From positions 1 through 64,000 of the forward strand of contig CAMAXW010000019.1 in assembly GCA_945862315.1 (NCBI GenBank): 64,000 nt of DNA, given 5' to 3'. Positions 1 through 8,205 of this stretch are shown in pieces. A program made the position numbers and the translations under genes. Under the pieces are notes generated by a model that saw only the letters and a program-made list of their open reading frames with translations, ran no database searches and was not told the DNA's origin. The DNA is from Klebsiella pneumoniae. GTDB taxonomy: Bacteria > Pseudomonadota > Gammaproteobacteria > Ga0077536. The stretch's first letter is position 1; every line of letters starts with the position of its first letter.

Positions 1-2
1 CC

Positions 3-1397
3 CAGCATCAGCGCGTCGCGCGCGCCGTGGCCCATAACAGCGGTCGCGAGGTCAACCGTTTTCTGCACATCAATCAGACCACCGAGGACCTGCTCGCAAA
101 ACTCGAATATGTCCGTTTGGTGTGCCAGGAAACCGGCTGCGCCATGCGCTATTTGTCGATGGACGGCCTGAACGCCCTGTTCCAGTTAAGCCATCGGCTA
201 GACGCTGAAGAAGGCTGCGACTACCACCCTCGCGTGTTGGAATATCTTCAACACGTGCAGGATGAAGACCTCACCGTCGGCATCGCGATGACGGATGCCA
301 AAGGCGACCGCAGCCTGCGCCCGCATGAGCAACCCAACCCCGACACCTATGTGCATATCGTGGAACGGCGGGCCGACGGTATCGTCATTTCGGGGACCAA
401 ATCTATCGTCACCTCCGCACCCTATGTCCATGAGCTATTGGTCCTGCCGGGGCGCGCGATGAACCTCGAGGACCGGGATTTTGCCGTGGCCTGCGCTGTG
501 CCGATCGACGCCCCCGGTCTCACCATCATCGCCCGTCCAGCGGGTCGGCCGGGAGAAGCTCGTGCGCTTTTTAGCGCGCAATACGGCCAAACCACCGGCG
601 TGTGCCTCTTCGACCGAGTGTTTGTACCGCACTCGCGCGTGTTCTTATGCGGCGAATATGCGCACTCGGAATTTCTCACCAAGTCCTACGCAACCCACCA
701 TCGCCACACCTGCATCGCGGCACGCGCGGGCTTTGGCGACCTCCTCATCGGCGCGGGTGCCTTGATGCTCGAAGGTAACGGGCTAGACGGTAACCGGCAT
801 GGGCATCTACGTGATGCGATGGTGGAACTGATCAAAATTGTGGAGGCTATTTATGCCTGCGGCATTGCGGCGTCGGTATACGCGGTGCGTGATCCAGCCG
901 GCAATGTCGAGCCCGACGCGGTGTATTCAAACATTGGCAAATTGATGCTGGCCACCCAGATTTACGATATGCATCGCTTAGCGCATCAGGTGTCCGGTGG
1001 ACTCATCGTGACGCTGCCCGGGCCTGACGAGGATCACAACCCCGAAACCCGCGCGGATCTCGCCGCCGTGTTGGGTGGGCGCGCGGGTTTCCCCTATGAA
1101 CGACGCGCCGAAGTGGCACGCTTTATCGAAGATCTCACCGCATCAGATGCAGCCGGCTGGATGTCTGTTATCAGCCTGCATGGAGGCGGTTCACCAGAGG
1201 CCATGAAGCGCGAAATTTATCGCAAGTACCCGATCTACGAGCGCAAGGAATTAGTAGAACGCTTGCTGGAGCGAGGCGTGCTGGCCAACGCACCGGCGAG
1301 TTCTGCCCAGCCTGGGCAGTGCTGCGATGAGGGCTGTACCCCCAGCGGACCCAAGCCCATTGCTTTTGTGGCACGCCGCACGCCGCAGCTTGAATAA
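3..1397 (+). CDS. HpaB / 4-hydroxybutyryl-CoA dehydratase-family flavoprotein, 5' end cut
   Basis: The protein has the acyl-CoA-dehydrogenase-like fold family that includes 4-hydroxyphenylacetate 3-hydroxylase and 4-hydroxybutyryl-CoA dehydratase (AbfD). The frame is open to the window edge and residues before the internal GTG at 27 (QHQRVARA) fit the family, so the true start lies outside. Family members are about 480-500 residues; about 464 are present. By recall of AbfD, the [4Fe-4S] ligands are two N-terminal Cys plus a His and a Cys around HRxxxxxC. Here the stretches are CAMRYLSMD and HHRHTCIAARAG (near residue 224 counted from the GTG), so one N-terminal Cys reads Tyr and the last Cys reads Ala. 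This points to a flavin enzyme without an intact cluster rather than a true dehydratase. The substrate is unknown. The next gene is convergent. Confidence 0.75.
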   Translation, partial: QHQRVARAVAHNSGREVNRFLHINQTTEDLLAKLEYVRLVCQETGCAMRYLSMDGLNALFQLSHRLDAEEGCDYHPRVLEYLQHVQDEDLTVGIAMTDAKGDRSLRPHEQPNPDTYVHIVERRADGIVISGTKSIVTSAPYVHELLVLPGRAMNLEDRDFAVACAVPIDAPGLTIIARPAGRPGEARALFSAQYGQTTGVCLFDRVFVPHSRVFLCGEYAHSEFLTKSYATHHRHTCIAARAGFGDLLIGAGALMLEGNGLDGNRHGHLRDAMVELIKIVEAIYACGIAASVYAVRDPAGNVEPDAVYSNIGKLMLATQIYDMHRLAHQVSGGLIVTLPGPDEDHNPETRADLAAVLGGRAGFPYERRAEVARFIEDLTASDAAGWMSVISLHGGGSPEAMKREIYRKYPIYERKELVERLLERGVLANAPASSAQPGQCCDEGCTPSGPKPIAFVARRTPQLE

Positions 1398-1409
1398 GCG
1401 CCGGGCAGC

Positions 1410-2330
1410 TTAATCTGAGGTGCTACGTGCCAGCACCATGAGGCTTGCGATCACCAGTGCACCACCCACCAACAACGCGGGCGAGGGCATCTCGTCCAGT
1501 AACAGCGCAGAAAACACCACGCCAAAGATGGGTACTAAATTGATATACGCGCTGCTCGTCAGCGCGCCCAACGCCTGCACCGCTTGGTAATACCACAGGA
1601 AACCCAGCGCGGAATTCAGGCAACCCACAAACCCCACCATGAGCCACACACGGGGATCGCCTAGCAACTGAGGTAGGGCTAAAACATCCAGCCACACCAA
1701 GGGCAGCAACATGCAGGTGCCACACACAGAGGCGTAGAAAACAATCGTCAGCGGGGCGTAACGTTGCAGTACCCCGCGCCCCAAGACCGAGTACAACGCC
1801 CAACTCGCCGCGCTGCCCAACACCAACCACTCGCCCCGCCCTATGCCCCCGCTGGCGAGCTGCGCGAGATCGCCATCCGTCACCACGAGCGCGGTGCCCA
1901 CGATGCCGATCAGCAGACCGCAGGCGGTGAGCAGACGCGGCAGCCGGCGCAGGAACAATAGATCCAAGAGAACGATGAGCAGAGAAATACTCGCAAAGAT
2001 GACGTTCGCACGATTGGCTTGGGTGTATTGCACGCCCATCAACACCAGCACGTTATGCAGACACACGCCGGTGAGGCCCAACAGCATGAATATCGGCAAA
2101 TCACGCCAAGCAATGCGGTGCTCACGCGCCGGGCGAAAAAATAGGATGGCCGCCAGCGCTAGCGTCGCGAAGATAAAACGTCCGCAGGCGAGCGCATAGG
2201 GGGCGCGGTAGTCCGCCAACAGCCGGCCAAAGATGGGCGTCATCGCCCAAAATGCTGCGGCGGTGATGAGTTTGAGATGGATGCGCTGTACGGGCGACGC
2301 CAGCTTGAACATGAGGAGTGCGCCTCGCAT
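1410..2330 (-). CDS. EamA/DMT-superfamily transporter
   Basis: This 306-residue inner-membrane protein has about ten hydrophobic segments in two homologous EamA halves (for example AFWAMTPIFGRLLADYRAP early and ALGFLWYYQAVQALG late). Length and repeat match the drug/metabolite transporter (RhaT/EamA) family, which usually exports small metabolites or amino acids. The substrate cannot be deduced. The first ATG is used; a second ATG six codons in (position 2312) is equally possible because neither has a clear Shine-Dalgarno. It converges on the HpaB-type gene with only 12 bp between the stop codons. Confidence 0.85.
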   Translation of the reverse strand: MRGALLMFKLASPVQRIHLKLITAAAFWAMTPIFGRLLADYRAPYALACGRFIFATLALAAILFFRPAREHRIAWRDLPIFMLLGLTGVCLHNVLVLMGVQYTQANRANVIFASISLLIVLLDLLFLRRLPRLLTACGLLIGIVGTALVVTDGDLAQLASGGIGRGEWLVLGSAASWALYSVLGRGVLQRYAPLTIVFYASVCGTCMLLPLVWLDVLALPQLLGDPRVWLMVGFVGCLNSALGFLWYYQAVQALGALTSSAYINLVPIFGVVFSALLLDEMPSPALLVGGALVIASLMVLARSTSD

Positions 2331-2601
2331 TTTTTAGAATTCACCTGCGTGAGTCCGTTAGCATACGTTACCGTGCGCGCGGGTGGTCAATGCTGAAAGC
2401 GGTCAGGGGATGCTCCTGTAGCCAGACAATACCGATGCGCGTGCGCGGCGCGTTGCCGAAGGTCGTCTGCGCACCACGCAAGATCTCGACGAGGCAATCC
2501 ACGAGGGTGCCGTGAAACGCATTCGACCAAAGACCCTAGTGCGGCCAGCTATTTGTTGACGCCCCGCACCCGCAGGCTGCAAACCGATACGGGCCCGAGC
2601 G

Positions 2602-4344
2602 TCAGGCTGAGGCGGGTGCGCCGGTCCAACGGTAGACCGCAATCGCCTCACGACCACCATCGCGATAGTCCAAAGATTCGCACAGCGACCGCACCAAGCG
2701 TATGCCACGACCTTTTAACTGCGTGCTAACACCTGGCGAGTTGGGTAGCTCGGCCGGGTCAAAACCGGCGCCGTTGTGCACCAAACGCACGGTTAGCTGG
2801 CCGCCGTCGGCCGCTGGCAAGTGCTGGCAAGCTATCGATAAAGAGGCTTCTTCTAACGCATCGAGGCGCTGTTGCCGGGCTTCGTAATACTCAAAAAACC
2901 CATTGGGGCGCTGTTTGATGTCCGAGGCCAAACCCAGCAGGCCGTGCTCTAGTGCGTTAGAGAAGAGCTCGGTTAACACCATAAATAACGGGGTACGTAA
3001 TGCCCCTAAGCCCTGTACTGTCTCCATCACTTGGATCACGGTGGCCACGGGTTCGGAGCGCTTGAGTGCGGCGGCGTCCAGCACGATAGAAAAATCCCAG
3101 TGCCCGGGCGGCTGGGTTACCGTGGCCGGCCCCGACGCGCGCTTAGCCGAGGGGAGATCGGGATCACAGCGCACATACAGGATGGACACATCGTCGCTCT
3201 GCGGGGCCGCCTGCACGTGTTCGGCGAGGCTCGCGAGCAGCGTATCAAAAAGCGTATCTGGCTCACCGGGTTGGGCAAACACTGCCTGCAACCGTGCATC
3301 ACCAAATAATTCCGCCGCCCGATTATGGGCTTCGGTCAAACCATCTGAATAAACCAGCACTTGGTCACCGGGTTTGAGCGCGCCGGATGCCGTGGTACTG
3401 CGATAAGTCTCGGGTGAGACGATCCCTAGGGGCAGGTTGACCGACCGGAATCGACTGATAGAAGTACCCTCGGCATTGCGCACAAGAATATCTGGCATCC
3501 CGCCGTTCCAGACCTTAAACAGCCCCGTTTCGTTGTGGAGCTCTAGAATGGCAGCGGAGAGAAAACGCTCCACCGGCAACAGTTCGCACATCTTGCGGTT
3601 GAGTTCGCGAGCGATCTCCTCCACCCCCAAACCCTTCGCGACCATCGACATAAAAACGCCGTGCACGGTCAGTGCGCCGATCGCGGCCGGCAAACCATGC
3701 CCGGTGAAATCTCCCACTAGGAAGCACTGTTCGCCGGTGGGCCGATTGGCGGCGAGGATAATATCGCCGTTCAGCAATTCCATGGGTTGCAACAGATAGC
3801 GCACATTACCCACCGCGAGTTCTTCACGGGTGGCCACGTTGTCGAGGATACGTTTGGCGACCGCCATGTCGCGCTGTTGATGATCCCGGTAGTCGGTTAG
3901 TTTGTCACGCTGCGCGGATAAATTGAGGTGCATCCCGCGGACCCGCAACGAGGCGGCTATTTTGGCCTCTAACAGGAGGCGGCTATAGGGCTTAGAGAGA
4001 AAATCGTCACCGCCCACTTCAATACAGCGGCGTAGTTGGCTCTCTTCGGAGAGCGCCGTCAGGAACAGCACCGGCACAAACGCCGAACCCAGCATCTTCT
4101 TGATCCGCTGCGTCGCCTGGAAGCCGTCCATCTTCGGCATGAGGATGTCCATGAAGATGAAGTCTGGCACCACCTCTGCGCAAACAGCACAGGCCTGCTC
4201 GCCATCCTCCGCCTCGATGGTGTCGAAACCCTGCGCTCGCAACATGGCCACCAGCACCCTGCGGTTTACCAATTCATCGTCAACCACCAAAGCCTTCAGC
4301 GCTGCCGCCGGCCGTCCAGCACCCGCCGTCGCGAGGATGGTCAT
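2602..4344 (-). CDS. Response regulator with PP2C phosphatase and HATPase (anti-sigma) domains
   Basis: A three-domain, 580-residue cytoplasmic regulator. Residues 15-130 are a receiver domain with acidic pocket VDDE (22-23), phospho-acceptor Asp66 in FMDILMP and Lys118 in LSKPY. The middle is a SpoIIE-type PP2C phosphatase (metal-binding VGDFTGHG and QSDDVS). The C-terminal part is a GHKL HATPase like RsbW/SpoIIAB, with an N-box (ELFSNALEHG) and G-box (KGRGIRLVRSL). The layout matches the Pseudomonas HsbR type, where phosphorylation switches the protein between phosphatase and kinase action on a STAS antagonist. A STAS protein is encoded 48 bp upstream, so the two are probably partners controlling an anti-sigma or cyclic-di-GMP target. 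Confidence 0.9.
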   Translation of the reverse strand: MTILATAGAGRPAAALKALVVDDELVNRRVLVAMLRAQGFDTIEAEDGEQACAVCAEVVPDFIFMDILMPKMDGFQATQRIKKMLGSAFVPVLFLTALSEESQLRRCIEVGGDDFLSKPYSRLLLEAKIAASLRVRGMHLNLSAQRDKLTDYRDHQQRDMAVAKRILDNVATREELAVGNVRYLLQPMELLNGDIILAANRPTGEQCFLVGDFTGHGLPAAIGALTVHGVFMSMVAKGLGVEEIARELNRKMCELLPVERFLSAAILELHNETGLFKVWNGGMPDILVRNAEGTSISRFRSVNLPLGIVSPETYRSTTASGALKPGDQVLVYSDGLTEAHNRAAELFGDARLQAVFAQPGEPDTLFDTLLASLAEHVQAAPQSDDVSILYVRCDPDLPSAKRASGPATVTQPPGHWDFSIVLDAAALKRSEPVATVIQVMETVQGLGALRTPLFMVLTELFSNALEHGLLGLASDIKQRPNGFFEYYEARQQRLDALEEASLSIACQHLPAADGGQLTVRLVHNGAGFDPAELPNSPGVSTQLKGRGIRLVRSLCESLDYRDGGREAIAVYRWTGAPASA

Positions 4345-4392
4345 GGCATCATTTCTTGGTGAGTGGACGCGACGGTCGGCGCAACGGCCGCG

Positions 4393-4701
4393 CTAGTCGA
4401 TTTGCATGAGTTGGTCGAAATTTGCCACCGCCAGAATTTCTTTAATCGATTCATTGGCATTTTTTATCTGCACCGAATGAAGGTCACCACCGGCGTGCTC
4501 TTTGAGTTGCAGCAACATGCCTAACGCCGAGCTGTCCATATAGTGGGTTGCGCGCAAGTCAACGATGTAGGTCTTGAAACTAGGGCGGTCGCCCGCATAG
4601 GCGGCTCGGAGCGCCGAATGCGCGCTAAAATCGAACCGCTCGCCCATTCTGATATGTAGCGTTTTGCCGTCAGCGGAACCCGAAGAGGTGATGGCCATCA
4701 A
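4393..4701 (-). CDS. STAS-domain anti-sigma factor antagonist
   Basis: A single STAS domain of 102 residues. The strand-helix segment FKTYIVDLRATHYMDSSALG holds the conserved serine that is phosphorylated in SpoIIAA/RsbV proteins. Family function is partner switching: the unphosphorylated antagonist binds a kinase or target, and a PP2C phosphatase resets it. It sits between the MCP and the phosphatase/kinase on the same strand, 48 and 17 bp apart, so the three are likely one operon resembling the HsbA/HsbR arrangement. Confidence 0.9.
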   Translation of the reverse strand: MMAITSSGSADGKTLHIRMGERFDFSAHSALRAAYAGDRPSFKTYIVDLRATHYMDSSALGMLLQLKEHAGGDLHSVQIKNANESIKEILAVANFDQLMQID

Positions 4702-4718
4702 TTTATTTCCTGTGATTC

Positions 4719-5927
4719 CTAAAACAAGACGATTTCACCACCGTCCCTATGCTGCTGGGCCGCCGGCTTCCTAGGCAAAGACGCACGCAGAGCGGCGGCG
4801 GCCTCGTTGATCTCACGGGTGGTCGTACCCATGTCACTGGCTGGGTAATTATCGAGTAACTGCGCGCTGGTCACGATGTACTGGTCGACTCGGATGGCAG
4901 TCTGCGTTGAATGCTCGCTGACCTGCCGCACAATTTCCTCGAACTGCAAAGAGCGCACGGCGTCGGCAGTACGGCGGCCGATCGAGTTGGACAAAACCGT
5001 GGCTTCGCTCAGATGAGCGTGCAGAAAACTCTCGAACTGCTGCAGCCGCGTCATCATTTGATCAACCCGGCCCTTGCTCTTGAGCAGCAAGCTAACGTCT
5101 TGCGAGGCCGCCTTGCCCACCGAGGTGCGAGTTCGCTCGATCGAGCGCTTGGCCTCCTCTACCTGCTGTCTAATTTGCTCGTTAAATTTATTGGAGTTGT
5201 GGGAGAGATTGCGCACTTCGTTCGCTACTACGGCGAAACCACGCCCGGCATCACCGGCCCGCGCGGCCTCAATGGCAGCATTGAGCGCGAGTAAATTAGT
5301 TTGATCCGCGATACTCCGCACGTGCGCCAACAGACTGAAAATATGGTCCATCTTCAAGGTCATTTCATCGATCAGCGCAACGCTGTTCATATTGTGCTTG
5401 CTCGAGGTTACACACATAGCGACAAAATGGCGCATCAGTTCCGAGGTGTTCTCTACCGCGCCTGTAATGGTCAGCCCTGCAGGGGGATCGCCGGCCACGC
5501 TGCCGTTGTTATTGCCCAAACCCGTGGACAGCGCGCCCATTACCTCGCCCATTAATTGGGCCTGACGGCGGGCGTCTTCGTCGAGTCCCTGAAACGCTGT
5601 ACTGAGCGTGCCCACGGCATCGGCGGTAAGCCCCCGCATTTGGTCTGCGCCGTCACGCAGTTGCGAAAAACAGTCCCGCAGGGTAGCAATGAGCAAGCCA
5701 TAGATTCGGTGGACGTCACGCTTACCTTCAGGCTCGGCGTCTTCCGCAAACCCTGCGCCGCGCACGGCCGCCGAGTGCACGGCATTTTGGGCCAGCCACC
5801 AGACTAACGCGGTGGCCGCCACGCTGAGCATGGCACTGACCGCAGAAGGCCACACGGCGACCACGCATAGCGCGGCACCCGTGACTATCCATTGGGGCAG
5901 TGTGGAGCGTGTGGCGGTCTTCGTCAT
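4719..5927 (-). CDS. Methyl-accepting chemotaxis-type protein without periplasmic domain
   Basis: This 402-residue protein starts with two close hydrophobic segments (residues 12-48) and almost no periplasmic loop, then a coiled-coil signalling domain. The receptor hairpin tip is clear: [20 protein letters not shown], followed by [15 protein letters not shown]. It would therefore sense a cytoplasmic or membrane signal. No cheA or cheW is nearby; the linked genes are the STAS protein and the phosphatase/kinase, suggesting input to that partner-switching module rather than to flagella. A cheB 3' remnant lies just upstream, so a larger chemosensory operon may once have stood here. Confidence 0.88.
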   Translation of the reverse strand: MTKTATRSTLPQWIVTGAALCVVAVWPSAVSAMLSVAATALVWWLAQNAVHSAAVRGAGFAEDAEPEGKRDVHRIYGLLIATLRDCFSQLRDGADQMRGLTADAVGTLSTAFQGLDEDARRQAQLMGEVMGALSTGLGNNNGSVAGDPPAGLTITGAVENTSELMRHFVAMCVTSSKHNMNSVALIDEMTLKMDHIFSLLAHVRSIADQTNLLALNAAIEAARAGDAGRGFAVVANEVRNLSHNSNKFNEQIRQQVEEAKRSIERTRTSVGKAASQDVSLLLKSKGRVDQMMTRLQQFESFLHAHLSEATVLSNSIGRRTADAVRSLQFEEIVRQVSEHSTQTAIRVDQYIVTSAQLLDNYPASDMGTTTREINEAAAALRASLPRKPAAQQHRDGGEIVLF

Positions 5928-6021
5928 GAGGCGTTCTCGTTCGATCAGCGTGGCCGGCGGCGTGCGCTCAGTTCATCGGAAAACACCGAGGTTTTCTTTA
6001 GCAGGGAATCACCCGTTTTAC

Positions 6022-6219
6022 TCAGCGTGCTGCAAAAATCAGACTCTGTGCGGCAATCAGGCTCAGCGGCAGCACTCTCTCAAGCGCTCCCAACTGCACG
6101 GCTTGTCCGGACATACCCCAGAGGGCCGAGGTGTTTTCGTCTTGCGCAATGGTTGCCGCGCCGGCCCTTCGCATTGCCAGTAGGCCGCGCGCACCATCAG
6201 CCCCCTGTCGGTCAGTCAT
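6022..6219 (-). pseudogene. CheB methylesterase 3' remnant
   Basis: The minus strand encodes DGARGLLAMRRAGAATIAQD, then SALWGMSGQAVQLGA, ending at a stop. This matches the C-terminal end of CheB (GMGxDGAxGLLAMRxAGAxTIAQDE ... GMPxxAVxxGA). The catalytic N-terminal part and the receiver domain are missing, and no frame continues upstream. It lies 95 bp upstream of the MCP start on the same strand, consistent with deletion of a chemosensory operon. Confidence 0.7.
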
Positions 6220-6684
6220 GCGCCCGCCGCATTCGCGCCGGCCGTTCGCCACCGAATGGGACAGATCGCGGTGGAGAAACCTGCCCTAAAAAAATTTATT
6301 GCTGAGTTAGGGCGTCCGTAAGATGCGGCTGGGGCGCAAAGCGCAGCCGCCAGCCGGTAGCTAGCAAGGCGTTGATCACCGCTGGACCCGTGTGCTTGGG
6401 GGGTCTCGATACCTGACTGAACTCGGTGATGGCGCGCAAACCAAACGTGCCGCCGGCAGCCGCGACGCCGGATGCTTTATGAAAAAATTTTCGCCGCCTG
6501 GGGAGGTGCGCCAAACCGCGACGCTGGGCTCCCCGCGCTAGGGTTTGACCAGCCCCCAGCGCCCACTCGTACCCGTCGTCACGCCGAGCATTTGCTGGGT
6601 CGTGCGATCGCGAGGCAGGCTGTACACTACGGCCGGCCACCCCCACCGAGGGGGACAAAATCATAATCATGAGCAGGGAGAAAC
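6220..6684. other. Intergenic, no gene recognised
   Basis: This stretch separates the cheB remnant from the MetE-like gene. An open minus-strand frame at 6296-6670 has low-complexity arginine-rich content with no recognisable motif. The last 80 bp must hold the promoter of the downstream operon; a CCCCC/GGGGG inverted repeat (about 6639-6653) and a Shine-Dalgarno (CAGGGAG) just before the start are visible. Confidence 0.4.
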
Positions 6685-7845
6685 ATGAAACAAAGCGACA
6701 CCCGCATTTTGACCACCCACGTTGGCAGCCTGCCCCGCGCGCGCGAACTAAGCGACCTGCTCATCGCAGCAGAGGCGTTGCAGCCCGTCGATGAGGCCCG
6801 CCTAGATGCCTTGGCCGCCGCCGGGGTGCGAGACGTGGTCTCCAAACAGGTCGCCGCTGGTCTGGATATCATCAACGACGGCGAACAGCCCCGCGTAGGC
6901 TTTCAGACCTATGTCAGCCAGCGCCTCGAAGGTTTTGGTGGCTCGAGCATCCGGGAGCCTTTCAAAGATTTCGCCGATTACCCGGATTTCGCTGACATCT
7001 GGATCAAACGCGGCATGGTGATGTCGAAGGTTTTCGATGCGCCGCTCGCGCAAAGCGAAGTGTTGTACAAAGATTTATCGGCCGCCACGCGCGAGTGCGA
7101 CCTGTTCGACGCCGCACTCGCCGAGCAAAAGGGCAAAATTATTGAGCCCTTCATGACAGCCGCCTCCCCCGGCATCGTCTGCACCACGTTGCGCAATGCT
7201 TGGTACGACAGCCACGAAACCTACGTGCGGGCCGTCGCTCAAGAACTCCGCAAAGAATACGAGCTCATTGTCCAACGCGGCTACGTGCTGCAACTCGATT
7301 GCCCCGATCTGGCCATGGAATGGCACGGCATGTTCCAAAATGGCTCGTTGAGACAATTCCAAGACGCCGTGGCTTTGCACATCGACGCCATCAATGACGC
7401 CCTGGTTAATATTCCACGCGACCGCGTGCGCCTGCACCTGTGCTGGGGCAATTACGATGGTCCGCACGACTGCGACGTACCGCTCGAAGACATCCTGCCA
7501 ATCGTTTATGGCGCCAAAGTGGGTGCATTCTCCGTCGAGTTCGCCAATCCGCGTCATCAGCACGAGTATGCGGCGGTCAAAAAACACCCGCTGCCGAAAG
7601 ACGTGGTGCTCATCCCCGGCGTCATCGACTCCACCGTGAACTACATCGAACACCCACAAGTGGTCTGTAACCGCATTCTGGAAGCCGTTGCAGTCGCTGG
7701 CGATCGCGAACGCGTGATTGCCGGTTGCGATTGCGGTTTCGGCACCTTCGCGGGCTGGGAAATGGTGGCAGCGTCAGTGGTGTACAAAAAATTTGAAGCA
7801 CTGGCGGAAGGTGCGCGCCTCGCGACCAAACAACTTTGGGGCTGA
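6685..7845 (+). CDS. MetE C-terminal-like zinc methyl/alkyl-transferase family protein
   Basis: This 386-residue TIM-barrel protein belongs to the cobalamin-independent methionine synthase (MetE C-terminal) family. The entry motif is ILTTHVGSLPRARELSDLL; zinc-binding residues are visible in RLHLCWGN and AGCDCGFGTF. It is much shorter than MetE (about 750) and resembles stand-alone members such as epoxyalkane:coenzyme M transferase, which activate a thiol on zinc. The real thiol acceptor is unknown. It leads an operon with two DUF485/SSS symporter pairs. A second paralogue lies at 26324-27523 in a catabolic cluster. The start has CAGGGAG six bases upstream. Confidence 0.8.
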   Translation: MKQSDTRILTTHVGSLPRARELSDLLIAAEALQPVDEARLDALAAAGVRDVVSKQVAAGLDIINDGEQPRVGFQTYVSQRLEGFGGSSIREPFKDFADYPDFADIWIKRGMVMSKVFDAPLAQSEVLYKDLSAATRECDLFDAALAEQKGKIIEPFMTAASPGIVCTTLRNAWYDSHETYVRAVAQELRKEYELIVQRGYVLQLDCPDLAMEWHGMFQNGSLRQFQDAVALHIDAINDALVNIPRDRVRLHLCWGNYDGPHDCDVPLEDILPIVYGAKVGAFSVEFANPRHQHEYAAVKKHPLPKDVVLIPGVIDSTVNYIEHPQVVCNRILEAVAVAGDRERVIAGCDCGFGTFAGWEMVAASVVYKKFEALAEGARLATKQLWG

Positions 7846-7863
7846 AGGCCCGAGGACTGTCAC

Positions 7864-8205
7864 ATGCAAGATATTTACCGGCAGATCTTTAAAGATCCGC
7901 GTTTTCACGAGCTACAACGCAAGCGCAGCCGGTTGGGCTGGACTTTGGCCGCCATCGTCATCGCCAACGACGCCTGGTACATACTCGCCACCGCGTTCTA
8001 CCCGGAGGCCGCATTCGCGCGCTTCTGGGGGCAACCTATCAGTGAGGGCGCGGCGACCACCTGGGGCATCGTCATTGGGCTGGCGCAGACCGTGCTGTTT
8101 ATTTTGCTGGTGCTGTATTACATCCACCGGGCGAATGGTGAATTCGAGGTTCTCAAAGACGGCATAGTGGCAGACGCCCTCCGCGTTGCAGGTAAACAAT
8201 CATGA
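7864..8205 (+). CDS. DUF485 inner-membrane protein (YjcH-type), copy 1
   Basis: A 113-residue protein with the DUF485 pattern: an N-terminal DPRFHELQRKRSRLGW segment, then two transmembrane helices (about 27-47 and 68-90) and a charged tail. YjcH-type proteins are encoded directly before acetate/organic-acid sodium symporters and probably form a small accessory subunit. Its stop overlaps the next start by four bases (ATGA), so the two are translationally coupled. Confidence 0.9.
   Translation: MQDIYRQIFKDPRFHELQRKRSRLGWTLAAIVIANDAWYILATAFYPEAAFARFWGQPISEGAATTWGIVIGLAQTVLFILLVLYYIHRANGEFEVLKDGIVADALRVAGKQS

Noticed and set aside
2372-2540. Minus-strand protein-like stretch LVDCLVEILRGAQTTFG between the transporter and the phosphatase gene
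   Set aside because: It is open for about 50 codons but has no start, no recognised family and is bounded by stops; it could be a gene remnant but cannot be supported.
6296-6670. 124-codon minus-strand frame upstream of the MetE-like gene
   Set aside because: Arg/Ala-rich composition, no ribosome-binding site and no motif; typical of chance frames in GC-rich DNA.
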